Shown: positions 5,657 to 12,846, counted from the stretch's first letter. The stretch: 14,032 bases of DNA from JAEUSE01 sp964648985 (GCA_964648985.1 CAZYMS010000027.1:1-14032), one strand, 5' to 3'. A program made the numbers and translations. Notes: a model not told the origin generated them from the letters alone.

Positions 5657-5911
5657 CTATGTAGGACACTCAAACACTCTTCCGGAATGCATAATTGAAT
5701 GGTGTATAGAACTTTTACTCATAGCCCGCACAAATCTATCTGTATTACGGATGCGACAAAGTGGACGAAGAACAGCGCTGCGGAATACGGATCCTACTGC
5801 CATACCTGGAATACCACTACCAGGAGTATGTTCATGTTTTACTTTCACACCATGTTTTTTAGCAGCAATGTATGTGACGAAGTTGGTAATAAGCTTTGTA
5901 GATTTAGGCAT
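5657..5911 (-). CDS. Unrecognised 84-aa basic protein
   Basis: ATG at 5909-5911, TAG at 5657-5659. The start is firm because GGAGGTATGTA precedes it, the clearest Shine-Dalgarno in this half of the window; a longer open frame from 5944 lacks one. The product begins MPKSTKLITNFVTYIAAKKH, has a Lys/His-rich stretch, a Gly-rich turn (TPGSGIPGMAVGS) and an Arg-rich segment (RPLCRIRNTDRFVRAM), and ends RVFECPT. It is basic, with two Cys, and has no signal peptide or membrane helix. I recognise no family. The composition would fit a nucleic-acid-binding or ribosome-associated small protein, but this is guesswork. It has its own terminator and a long, fold-rich leader, so it is probably a single-gene unit. 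Confidence 0.68.
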   Translation of the reverse strand: MPKSTKLITNFVTYIAAKKHGVKVKHEHTPGSGIPGMAVGSVFRSAVLRPLCRIRNTDRFVRAMSKSSIHHSIMHSGRVFECPT

Positions 5912-6142
5912 TACATACCTCCGTATTGAGTAGACCAGGCGCATACAGCATACCCAGAAACCTCAATATTAAAAATAGAAACCGTTGCCTCGAAATATAT
6001 TTCGGTAATAATTTACCCGAAAGTCTTTACACAGACTACACCCTGCATGGGGCCCCAAAGCTTTCGTATGAGGCAAGCTAAGTTTTTGCTTTGTGAACTT
6101 TAGTCTCATATGATTGGTATTACTCAAAAACCACTATAACTA
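5912..6142. other. Fold-rich intergenic leader upstream of the 84-aa gene
   Basis: No gene is seen. The stretch holds a 14-bp palindrome CGAAATATATTTCG (5991-6004), a competing hairpin TTTCGGTAA/TTACCCGAAA with one bulge (6000-6022), AGTCT/AGACT pairing around 6022-6037, and a 10-bp palindrome TGGGGCCCCA (6048-6057). If transcribed on the minus strand, the first two folds exclude each other. Confidence 0.45.
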
Positions 6143-6180
6143 TATAAAACTCCTCTGAAAAATACATGAGGAGTTTTATA
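6143..6180 (-). terminator. Intrinsic terminator of the GGDEF-EAL gene
   Basis: A perfect 13-bp stem, TATAAAACTCCTC (6143-6155) with GAGGAGTTTTATA (6168-6180), has a 12-nt loop. It lies 25 nt beyond the stop codon of the gene ending at 6206. Confidence 0.88.
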
Positions 6181-6205
6181 CGCAGAAAAATTGTTGTTTT
6201 GTAGG

Positions 6206-8377
6206 CTACTTTTTCCGAACTGCATTCAATTCGGCAACCCATGAAGGAAAATTACTCGCCGGCAGGGCCTTAGTAAGCCACTCGCCCTGAACCATATCGC
6301 ACCCGTGTTCTGCTAAGAACTTTATTTGACTACTTTCATGAACACCTTCAGCTACCACGAGCAGTTTCATATCGTGAGCCAAAGATATTATAGCAGTGAC
6401 AATGGCGTTATCGTATTTATCGATACCAATACTTTCAGTAAACGAAGGGTCTATCTTGATGCTGTCTATAGGCATTTGCTTTAAGTCTTTCAAGAAACTA
6501 TAGCCGCGGCCAAAACCATCTATAAGCAACTTACAGCCCAGGCGCTTAAATTTTGTTAGCACTGAAAGCGCCAAGTTCAGATCTTTCATCACCGTACTTT
6601 CTGCTACTTCTACAGAAAGTAGTTGGGGTGATACACCAGCTGCAGATAAAATCTTAGCTATATCTTCAACTACGTTATGCTGAGCCAACTGGCGGTAGGA
6701 CAGGTTAATACTCACCGGTATATTCCCCAGCTTTTTCTTCTGCCATACTTTAATATGACCGGCCACCTCTCGGACAAGCCAATAGCCTATTTCAACTACA
6801 AAACCATTTTCTTCTGCGCGAGGCATAAACTCTTCCGGAAGAAGCAGGCCCTTGTCGGGATGTTTCCAACGAAGCAAGGCTTCCGCGCCAAGCACCTTAC
6901 CATTTACAAGGCTTATCGCCGGCTGGTAGTAGACAACAAGCTGCCCTTTACTAACTGCCTGACGAAGCTGTTGCTGAAGTTTAATTTGGTCGGGTGATAC
7001 TGCAGCAATATCGCCATAATAGTGCCTAAATGAACCACCGCCTGTGGCCTTTACTGACCTAAGCGCTGCTTGCCCGTTGCGCAAAAGCGCCTGCACATCT
7101 GCTCCGTCATTGGGAAATACGCTTATGCCAAGAGACACGCTCATATATATTTCCTGACCCTCAATCATAAAAGCTTCGGCGAATACAGTCTGAATGCGCT
7201 CTGCAATACGCTCAATATCTTGTATAGACTGCATGTGTTCGAGCAGCATAATAAATTCATTACCGCCCGTACGCGCAACCATATCGCGTTTTTCAACTGT
7301 ATCCCACAATCGTTTTGCCGCCTCGACCAAAAGGAGGTCGCCCTGCTCATGGCCCAGCATGTCATTTATAAATTTGAATTTATCTATATCCGCAAAAATA
7401 ACAGCGAACTGTCGCTTTTCTAGCCTTGCAGATTCTATGACCTTAGGAAGTTCTTCCATAAGATACTTACGGTTAGGAAGCCCCGTAAGCTTGTCGTAAT
7501 ATATGCTCCTTTTAATTTCACTTTCTGCATTTTTTTGATCAGTTAAATTGCGCACCGTTGCAAGCAGACGGGGCTCTGCAGTAGATTTTTCTTTAACAAC
7601 ATGCTCAAGTGAGACTTCAATCGGAATAGCAACCTGACCAGGCAGCGCAATTTCTGTTTCAAACAATCTTCGCTCTGCAGGGTTTTCTACGACCGCTTGA
7701 ATAACTTCCTGAAATGAATCAAGCGGAATACCCGTTTCCAGTTCGCGCACAGACTTACCTACGAGCTGCTTCTCTGTAAGTCCCAGATGCTTTATTGCGG
7801 TCTGGTTCGTATACACAATGCGTAAGTCTTCCGGCTCTAAAATAAACATGGCATCCCGCGCATGATCCAAGGTATGCTTAAGCTCTGACAAGTTTGCGTA
7901 GAGCCTATTAATAGTAATAGCCTGCGCTGCATTGTTCCCTATATACGAGCAGAACACCCGCTCTTGCGGCGTAAACTTGTGATGCTTTTTGTAGCAGATA
8001 ACTAAATTTCCGTAGACGCTTTTTTTATAGATGATAGGTATAACCGCAACGCTCGCCATATTAGCGCGCGCTTCATCTCGCGCAACTTTACTTTGAGGAG
8101 TATCTTCTATAAATATGGGAGTCTTTGAACGAAGCGACTTTGCCATGACACCATTCTTCCTCGGAATGCCAGGACTGTATGGAGTGTTAGAAGTTTTATA
8201 TACCCATCTGTATGCAGATTCGCCTACTGGTTTGTACCAGGTAAAACCGAAATCAGCCTTAAGAAGCTTAAGACTTACTTCAACAAATTTCTTTATTATA
8301 GTTTTCTCATCTGGAGCATTCAGGCCGCCGAGAACCGCCTGACTGAGAAGGTTCAACTCCGCAACACTGTCTTTCAT
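6206..8377 (-). CDS. GAF-PAS-GGDEF-EAL cyclic-di-GMP signalling protein, degenerate motifs
   Basis: 723 aa, soluble. A GAF domain (about 10-155), a PAS domain (about 165-285), GGDEF (about 290-455) and EAL (about 465-715) follow in order. GGDEF keeps Asp330 and the FINDMLGHEQGD segment, but its signature is GGNEF (371-375), with Asn in place of the metal-binding acidic residue. No RxxD inhibitory site precedes it. EAL keeps Glu499 (AEALLRW), Asn558, Glu590, Lys641, Glu677 and Gln697, but the usual DDFG is DGFG (620-623), losing one metal-site Asp. By family knowledge cyclase activity is probably lost, and phosphodiesterase activity is weakened or lost, so it may act as a nucleotide-binding sensor. 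It follows the methyltransferase gene but a terminator separates them. There is no Shine-Dalgarno; TAAAGT lies 6 nt before the ATG. The stop is TAG. Confidence 0.93.
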   Translation of the reverse strand: MKDSVAELNLLSQAVLGGLNAPDEKTIIKKFVEVSLKLLKADFGFTWYKPVGESAYRWVYKTSNTPYSPGIPRKNGVMAKSLRSKTPIFIEDTPQSKVARDEARANMASVAVIPIIYKKSVYGNLVICYKKHHKFTPQERVFCSYIGNNAAQAITINRLYANLSELKHTLDHARDAMFILEPEDLRIVYTNQTAIKHLGLTEKQLVGKSVRELETGIPLDSFQEVIQAVVENPAERRLFETEIALPGQVAIPIEVSLEHVVKEKSTAEPRLLATVRNLTDQKNAESEIKRSIYYDKLTGLPNRKYLMEELPKVIESARLEKRQFAVIFADIDKFKFINDMLGHEQGDLLLVEAAKRLWDTVEKRDMVARTGGNEFIMLLEHMQSIQDIERIAERIQTVFAEAFMIEGQEIYMSVSLGISVFPNDGADVQALLRNGQAALRSVKATGGGSFRHYYGDIAAVSPDQIKLQQQLRQAVSKGQLVVYYQPAISLVNGKVLGAEALLRWKHPDKGLLLPEEFMPRAEENGFVVEIGYWLVREVAGHIKVWQKKKLGNIPVSINLSYRQLAQHNVVEDIAKILSAAGVSPQLLSVEVAESTVMKDLNLALSVLTKFKRLGCKLLIDGFGRGYSFLKDLKQMPIDSIKIDPSFTESIGIDKYDNAIVTAIISLAHDMKLLVVAEGVHESSQIKFLAEHGCDMVQGEWLTKALPASNFPSWVAELNAVRKK

Positions 8378-8398
8378 ACCGTAACTTTACTACAAAAT

Positions 8399-8431
8399 AA
8401 AAAAAGGGGCGAGGGGAGTAATTTCGCCACC
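8399..8431 (-). terminator. Terminator abutting the methyltransferase stop codon
   Basis: On the minus strand GGTGGCGA pairs with TCGCCCC (one bulged T) around an 11-nt loop, followed by seven T. It begins at the base after the methyltransferase TAA, so the downstream GGDEF-EAL gene probably needs its own promoter within the remaining 20 nt or depends on read-through. Confidence 0.7.
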
Positions 8432-9244
8432 TTATGCATTGGGCTTCATAAACGCATAATTCCTTACGCGCTCGGGCCTTATATGTACTCTCCGACATGA
8501 TTCAGGAAAAAAACGAATCTTAGCCAGACGAGATGGTATACGAACTCCTCGCCAGTCACTCATTGCCCGAAATATTTCACGAGTAGATAATGATGTTCTG
8601 GTTTGATCAAAATCTTCTCGCTTGTTATCCGTAGTTAGAGTGACAGAAAAAAGTAATATACCACCTGGAGCCATTCTTCGCTTTAAACCTTCTAGAAAGG
8701 TTGTAATCTCAGATTCACTCATATGGAGAAACCATTCGAGCACGACTGCTATTGCGACCTCTCCGTCTTGGAAAAGTTCTAGAACCTGCTCATGATCTGC
8801 ACGTAAAAACTGTGCAGAATTTTTCTCACCATACTTTCGAAACAGGCGACTTGTTCGTCTCCGAGCAAACTCAACCGCACGCTCTACCCCATCAACGCCA
8901 AAGTATCGGTATCCGAATTTCGCTGCCGTAATGGCAAGCGAACCCGGATAACCACTATACCTACCCGTTGCACATGGGAAGTCCAAGAAAACTTTTCCTG
9001 TATGCGACTTGCTCAGCCATTCCATGAAAACTTTTGCTACTGCGGCGGCCGGATATATTCTTTCTCGCTCTTCTTTTGCAAAAAGCTTGAATGGGACCCT
9101 GCCGCGCAAAGCGCTTCTCATGAATGCGCCGCTGAGAATTCTTTCATATTTGTCTGCCCAGCCTTCTAGACGCTGAGCGACCGTCGGTAGTATCTCTAAA
9201 ACCGCAGCCAAACGCCCAACTAGGCGCATGCCAAGGCCACCCAT
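8432..9244 (-). CDS. SAM-dependent methyltransferase, class I-like
   Basis: 270 aa. The Rossmann-like core starts near residue 84: motif I is VFLDFPCATGRYS (an unusual form of LDxGxGxG), the acidic residue after strand 2 is in YFGVDGVERA (Asp118), then ADHEQV (about 150), the strand-4 region AIAVVLEWFLHMSE and RMAPGGILLFS (190-200). The N-terminal 80 residues are helical and may bind substrate. The substrate cannot be told from sequence; the layout is that of small-molecule or lipid methyltransferases rather than rRNA or DNA enzymes. The start is firm: GGAGGGGTCA precedes the ATG and TATAAT lies 50 nt upstream. It is read divergently from the phosphatase-family gene and ends in TAA against a terminator. 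Confidence 0.82.
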   Translation of the reverse strand: MGGLGMRLVGRLAAVLEILPTVAQRLEGWADKYERILSGAFMRSALRGRVPFKLFAKEERERIYPAAAVAKVFMEWLSKSHTGKVFLDFPCATGRYSGYPGSLAITAAKFGYRYFGVDGVERAVEFARRRTSRLFRKYGEKNSAQFLRADHEQVLELFQDGEVAIAVVLEWFLHMSESEITTFLEGLKRRMAPGGILLFSVTLTTDNKREDFDQTRTSLSTREIFRAMSDWRGVRIPSRLAKIRFFPESCRRVHIRPERVRNYAFMKPNA

Positions 9245-9482
9245 TGACCCCTCCTTATGGTTAAGCCCACACTACTTTTTTGGTGTAGGACGGATTATAG
9301 AATGTGGGGATCCAATAATCTGCATAGCAATTTTAATGAAAATATCATATTTGGTAAAGTAACCATATGAAGATTTTCATATCTAAATTTTTCATTTTTC
9401 TTTCATTATTATAGCTTATTGTGCTTCTGTGACTTGTCGTCCTGATGTACTCTGCCAGGCACAGTTTTATCTCATTGATATT
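9245..9482. promoter_or_regulatory. Divergent promoter region, methyltransferase / IMPase-like gene
   Basis: The methyltransferase side has TATAAT on the minus strand (9294-9299). The plus side has TATTAT (9407-9412) as a possible -10. Between them is a dyad, ATATGAA/TTCATAT (9365-9382, 4-nt spacer), and an imperfect inverted repeat between 9337-9353 and 9363-9378. This is a plausible shared operator, by position only. Confidence 0.45.
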
Positions 9483-10271
9483 ATGGAAGATCCGATTCGA
9501 AAAACCGCCGTACAGCTAGCCTATAGCGCGGGAGAAATTATTAGAAAAAACTTCTTTAAAAACAGTTCTGCGGAATGGAAAAAAGATGGCACCCCTGTTA
9601 CAAATACTGACCTGGAAGTAAACGGGCTAGTTTTACATACGCTACGAGAAGCCACCCCTACGTTCAGTATAATGGCAGAGGAAGGAAGTCATATTATACC
9701 TGGCAGTGAATATACGTGGGTCTGCGATCCGCTTGATGGTACTGTTGCATTCACCGGCGGGCTACCAACCTGCGTATTCTCCCTCGCATTACTCCATAAC
9801 CACCAAACCATATTTGCAATAGTGTACGATCCTTTTCTTGACCAGGTATATACCGCGGAAACCGCCAACGGTAGTTTTATGAATGGCCATAGAATCTCTG
9901 TTTCGAAAACAGCAGTCGCTACCAAGGGTCTCGTAGGCATCCCCTTTTGGCAAGGCGAGCACTATGATTCAACTCTATTACTAGACAATTTAAAAAAGAA
10001 AGATATTTTTGTAACGAACATATTCTCTATTGTATATATGAGTATGCTCGTTGCATGCGGTAAATTATCCGCAGTTATATATTTGAACACATCCGCCCAT
10101 GATGGTGCAGCAGCGAGCCTTATAGTAAAGGAGGCAGGTGGGATGGTTACTAATCTTTTTGGCAATGACCAAGATTATGACAAACCTCTTCAGGGATGTT
10201 TGCTAAGCAACGGAAGATTACACCATACATACCTGCAGATAATAAAAGAATCTGGCATTGTATCAGCCTAG
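9483..10271 (+). CDS. Inositol-monophosphatase-family phosphatase
   Basis: 262 aa from ATG 9483 (MEDPIRKTAVQLAYSAGEII, a typical first helix). A GTG at 9429 would add 18 residues not expected for the family. The Mg-binding motifs are present: Glu66-Glu67 in MAEEGS, DPLDGT (82-87), and Asp207 in AHDGAAASLIVKEAGG, where the usual Trp before Asp is replaced by His. Members dephosphorylate myo-inositol-1-phosphate, 3'-phosphoadenosine nucleotides, histidinol phosphate or sugar phosphates; the residues do not settle which, so no symbol is given. Cytosolic. No Shine-Dalgarno is seen. It ends in TAG, followed by a hairpin terminator shared with the convergent microprotein gene. Confidence 0.88.
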   Translation: MEDPIRKTAVQLAYSAGEIIRKNFFKNSSAEWKKDGTPVTNTDLEVNGLVLHTLREATPTFSIMAEEGSHIIPGSEYTWVCDPLDGTVAFTGGLPTCVFSLALLHNHQTIFAIVYDPFLDQVYTAETANGSFMNGHRISVSKTAVATKGLVGIPFWQGEHYDSTLLLDNLKKKDIFVTNIFSIVYMSMLVACGKLSAVIYLNTSAHDGAAASLIVKEAGGMVTNLFGNDQDYDKPLQGCLLSNGRLHHTYLQIIKESGIVSA

Positions 10272-10290
10272 GGCATATCTACATACATAA

Positions 10291-10331
10291 AATGACTATA
10301 GGTAAGAGTTTCGTCCCAACTTATAGTCATT
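10291..10331. terminator. Bidirectional terminator between convergent genes
   Basis: A 13-bp stem with one mismatch, AATGACTATAGGT (10291-10303) with ACTTATAGTCATT (10319-10331), encloses a 15-nt loop. It lies between the IMPase-like gene (plus) and the 32-aa gene (minus). The stem is AT-rich and the U tract weak. Confidence 0.65.
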
Positions 10332-10349
10332 CATCATTACGTATTTGTA

Positions 10350-10448
10350 TTATCGAGAAGATTCACTGCGGCCACGGTTGCGTGAGCTATTACTTTGACG
10401 CGCGCGCTGGGTGGCCTGCTTAGTTCGTCCGTTGCGTGAATTTGCCAT
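10350..10448 (-). CDS. Arg/Ser/Gln-rich basic microprotein, 32 aa
   Basis: ATG at 10446-10448, TAA at 10350-10352. The product begins MANSRNGRTKQATQRARQ and ends NRGRSESSR. About a quarter of residues are Arg and there are almost no hydrophobic residues, so it should be disordered and able to bind nucleic acid. The leader has a very strong GGGGAGGTGAGG with a 10-nt gap after GGAGG, which argues strongly that it is translated. It is divergent from the Lys-rich DUF6496 gene 266 nt away and convergent with the IMPase-like gene. It shares the MAN start with two microproteins at the other end of the window. No family is recognised. Confidence 0.65.
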   Translation of the reverse strand: MANSRNGRTKQATQRARQSNSSRNRGRSESSR

Positions 10449-10714
10449 AGTTTGCCTCACCTCCCCTCATCTAGATTACTTAATATACCGCATAATGCCA
10501 TATAAAACTTAAAAAACAATTAACTTTCTTCTATAAGTCAGAGATGCGGCAATACATATTGGGGCAAGGTGCTGGCCGTATACAATGATTGAATACCTTA
10601 CCTACTCGCTACAAGCTATATCCTACAGGTTACTTAGGCGATCATCTCATCTTAAGGCCTTCCCTTCATACTATAAACAAATAAATATATAAACGTTCGA
10701 AAGGTGGTGAAACT
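10449..10714. other. Divergent intergenic region, no clear gene
   Basis: This lies between the basic 32-aa gene (minus) and the DUF6496 gene (plus). It contains CCGCAT and ATGCGG complementary words about 50 nt apart and, near 10670-10695, an AT-rich block that should hold the DUF6496 promoter. A 35-codon open frame at 10585-10692 has no ribosome site and is not called. Confidence 0.4.
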
Positions 10715-10951
10715 ATGGCAACAAAAAAACGCACTAAAAAAAGTAAAAGATACAGCCCAAAGACTCAAGAGAAGATCGCAAAAGTAATGCATGAATATAA
10801 AAAAGGCGCACTTAAAAGCGGACGGAGCAAGACAACAGTCAAAAGCCGAAAGCAGGCCATAGCCATTGGCATTTCGGAAGCGCGTAAGAAAGGGAGGAAA
10901 GTTCCTTCCCGTAAAAAATCTTCCAATAAGACAACAAAGAAAAAATCGTAA
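10715..10951 (+). CDS. DUF6496 Lys-rich protein
   Basis: 78 aa. The conserved core is KTQEKIAKVMHEYKKGALKSG, then VKSRKQAIAIGISEARKKG, matching my memory of DUF6496 proteins. Flanking tails are almost purely Lys/Arg/Ser/Thr (MATKKRTKKSKR at the start, SSNKTTKKKS at the end), which gives a histone H1-like charge pattern. The role is unknown; DNA or RNA binding is inferred from charge. The start is firm, with AAAGGTGGTG just upstream. It is followed after 50 nt by the GlsB-type gene on the same strand, so the two may be co-transcribed, as stress-response genes often are. It ends in TAA. Confidence 0.85.
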   Translation: MATKKRTKKSKRYSPKTQEKIAKVMHEYKKGALKSGRSKTTVKSRKQAIAIGISEARKKGRKVPSRKKSSNKTTKKKS

Positions 10952-11001
10952 CGAACATTAAAAAAAATAATTGATAGTTACGATATGAAAGGAAATATAC
11001 T

Positions 11002-11268
11002 ATGTTACTTACAATACTCTTTTGGGTAGTGTTCGGCGCAATAGCTGGCTTTATTGCCTCATCACTAGCAGGCGCGGGAGGGCGTGTAAACGGATGGATG
11101 AATGTAGTGTTGGGCATACTTGGAGCAGCTATTGGCGGGCTCATATTCCGCGCCTTGGGCGGGAGCGGTGTAACAGGATTTAACGTATACAGCTTTCTGG
11201 TTGCAGTTGTGGGTGCAATAGTATTGCTTTGGATAGTCAATGCAGTACGACGGAATAGCCATGCGTAG
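11002..11268 (+). CDS. GlsB/YeaQ/YmgE-family membrane protein
   Basis: 88-aa integral membrane protein with three hydrophobic segments: LLTILFWVVFGAIAGFIASS (2-21), WMNVVLGILGAAIGGLIFRA (32-51) and SFLVAVVGAIVLLWIVNAV (64-82). The Gly-rich GAIAGFIAS and LGILGAAIGG packing motifs are typical of this family, also called transglycosylase-associated proteins. It is usually linked to envelope or general stress, with no defined activity. Start: GAAAGGAAATATACT then ATG. It lies downstream of the DUF6496 gene. It ends in TAG, followed by three GGAATTA repeats and a strong terminator. Confidence 0.92.
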   Translation: MLLTILFWVVFGAIAGFIASSLAGAGGRVNGWMNVVLGILGAAIGGLIFRALGGSGVTGFNVYSFLVAVVGAIVLLWIVNAVRRNSHA

Positions 11269-11270
11269 GC

Positions 11271-11291
11271 GGAATTAGGAATTAGGAATTA
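11271..11291. repeat. Three tandem GGAATTA heptamers
   Basis: Exact copies of GGAATTA occupy 11271-11277, 11278-11284 and 11285-11291, between the GlsB-type stop codon and the terminator stem. Confidence 0.9.
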
Positions 11292-11321
11292 AAATAGCAC
11301 CGCCAAGGCGGTGCTATTTTT
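11291..11321. terminator. Bidirectional terminator, GlsB-type gene / ATL gene
   Basis: A perfect 14-bp inverted repeat, AAAATAGCACCGCC (11291-11304) and GGCGGTGCTATTTT (11307-11320), is separated by AA, with T runs in both directions. The TAG stop of the ATL gene (11314-11316) lies inside the stem. Confidence 0.95.
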
Positions 11322-11658
11322 GAAGATTGTGAAATGTGGTCAGAGCGGCTTTAGTAGGGTGATATCTATACTGTTCTATGGGAACGGTAAACTGCTCAGA
11401 CACTTCTACGCCCTCTCGCTCCAACAATTCTTTCTGAAGCATTTTAGTTGCTTCAAAACTACCTTTTATAGAAAGAATACCGGCATTGTTTATAACTCGC
11501 CACCACGGCAGTAAGTCAAGACTTGAAGAACGCAAAATAAACCCCACCTGCCGTGCTGCCCCTGGACTCCCCGCAAGAGCCGCAACCTGACCATAACTCG
11601 CCACCTTACCTTTAGGGATCTGTTTGATAATATAAATTACTCGCTCTGTAAATGTCAT
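11314..11658 (-). CDS. Alkyltransferase-like protein (ATL, MGMT fold without catalytic Cys)
   Basis: 114 aa, matching the single-domain ATL length. It has the DNA-binding helix-turn-helix region ASYGQVAALAG (20-30), the Arg-finger segment AARQVGFILRS (34-44) and the active-site motif PWWRVIN (51-57), where true O6-methylguanine methyltransferases have PCHRV. The acceptor Cys is Trp52, so the protein cannot transfer the alkyl group. ATL proteins instead bind O6-alkylguanine, flip it and hand the lesion to nucleotide excision repair (known for S. pombe Atl1 and E. coli YbaZ). No Shine-Dalgarno is seen. It is divergent from rsgA with a 70-nt gap. The TAG stop is within the terminator stem shared with the GlsB-type gene. 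Confidence 0.92.
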   Translation of the reverse strand: MTFTERVIYIIKQIPKGKVASYGQVAALAGSPGAARQVGFILRSSSLDLLPWWRVINNAGILSIKGSFEATKMLQKELLEREGVEVSEQFTVPIEQYRYHPTKAALTTFHNLQK

Positions 11659-11712
11659 AGAAAGTTAGATGGGCATCTTCTAATAATGCGTCTACCTCTA
11701 TACTATCATTTT

Positions 11713-11721
11713 TGCTACAAT
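11713..11721 (+). promoter_or_regulatory. Extended -10 promoter of rsgA, near-leaderless
   Basis: TTTTTGCTACAAT, with TACAAT at 11716-11721 and a TGC extension, ends 7 nt before the rsgA ATG. Initiation would be 0-1 nt from the start codon. No Shine-Dalgarno could fit in such a leader. Confidence 0.6.
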
Positions 11722-11728
11722 AGCTATA

Positions 11729-12823
11729 ATGCATACACTAGAAACCCTAGGTTTTAAACATTATATCGCACGAGCTAAACATACCACCATACCACCTACT
11801 GAGATTGTAGCGCGAGTCACTGCTGAGTATGGCACAAGATACACCGTATATACCAAGAATGGACAGCAAGATGCTATGGCACCGAAGACACTTATTACCG
11901 GTAGTCAGGCTGAAAACCGGCCAAAGGTTGGTGACTGGGTAACACTTGAAGTCATACCCGGCGATACCAAACTCAGACTAACCAGCGTACTCCCCCGTTT
12001 TAGCCAGCTCTCACGTAAAAAAGTGGGAAAGCGTTTAGAACCACAGATAATAGCAACCAATGTTGATATTGTGTATATAGTAGAAAGCCTCACCAACTCA
12101 TTTGACCCGAACCGCATAGAACGGTTTCTGGTAGTACCAGAAACAGCGGGAGTCCAAGCCGCACTCATTCTAACTAAGGCCGACGCAGTTGCGGAAAACG
12201 AAAAAAATATATTTATAGCGGAGGCCAAGGCTCGCTTCCCTACTTTACCTATCCTTATTACGAGTATCAAAACAGGTCTTGGCATAGAAAGTATTGCTCA
12301 GCACCTACCTCCGGGAGAAACTGCGGTTCTTATTGGCCCTTCTGGGGTTGGTAAATCGAGCCTTATTAACTTTTTGGCAGAAAATAATATTCTCGCAACC
12401 AGCGAGGTCAGAGCCGAAGATCAGCGTGGCAGACACACTACCACGGTGAGACAACTCATTGTGCTGCCCAGTGGAGGAATAATTATAGATACTCCGGGCA
12501 TGCGTGAGCTGCAGCTCTGGGGTGACGAAAGCACTTCTCTTGAGACAGCATTTGGCGATATAGAAGACCTGGCACTGACGTGCAAATTCAGCGACTGCGA
12601 CCATACCGCAAGCCATGGATGCGCTATTGTTGCAGCCGTAAAAAATGGAAACATAAGTAAAGAACGCTACACGAGCTTTCTAAAACTCAAAACCGAACTC
12701 TCACATCATGCTCGTAGGATAGACTACGAAGCCAAGCTTTCTAAGAAGAAAAGAGAGAAGAAAAATAGCCGAAATGTACGTACCCTGGTAAGACAAGAGC
12801 GAGGCAAGCGTTCGATCATATAA
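11729..12823 (+). CDS. rsgA: Ribosome small-subunit GTPase RsgA (circularly permuted)
   Basis: 364 aa. RsgA binds the 30S subunit late in maturation and uses GTP hydrolysis to release itself and other factors. An N-terminal OB-fold (about 20-95, with VGDWVTLE) precedes the GTPase, whose motifs are in the permuted order G4 TKAD (149-152), G5-like ITSIKTG (177-183), G1 GPSGVGKSS (203-211), G2 region with GRHTTT (234-239) and G3 DTPGMRE (254-260). A zinc knuckle follows with Cys285, Cys290, His292 and Cys298 in the expected Cx4CxHx5C spacing. The C-terminal tail is Lys/Arg-rich (KKKREKKNSRN). An extended -10 directly before the ATG suggests a leaderless transcript. It ends in TAA and shares a terminator with mscL. 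Confidence 0.97.
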   Translation: MHTLETLGFKHYIARAKHTTIPPTEIVARVTAEYGTRYTVYTKNGQQDAMAPKTLITGSQAENRPKVGDWVTLEVIPGDTKLRLTSVLPRFSQLSRKKVGKRLEPQIIATNVDIVYIVESLTNSFDPNRIERFLVVPETAGVQAALILTKADAVAENEKNIFIAEAKARFPTLPILITSIKTGLGIESIAQHLPPGETAVLIGPSGVGKSSLINFLAENNILATSEVRAEDQRGRHTTTVRQLIVLPSGGIIIDTPGMRELQLWGDESTSLETAFGDIEDLALTCKFSDCDHTASHGCAIVAAVKNGNISKERYTSFLKLKTELSHHARRIDYEAKLSKKKREKKNSRNVRTLVRQERGKRSII

Positions 12824-12846
12824 ACATGTAAACAAAGGATATTGGA

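Noticed and set aside
10585..10692. 35-codon plus-strand frame upstream of the DUF6496 gene
   Set aside because: No Shine-Dalgarno at useful distance, unremarkable sequence, and it overlaps the likely DUF6496 promoter.
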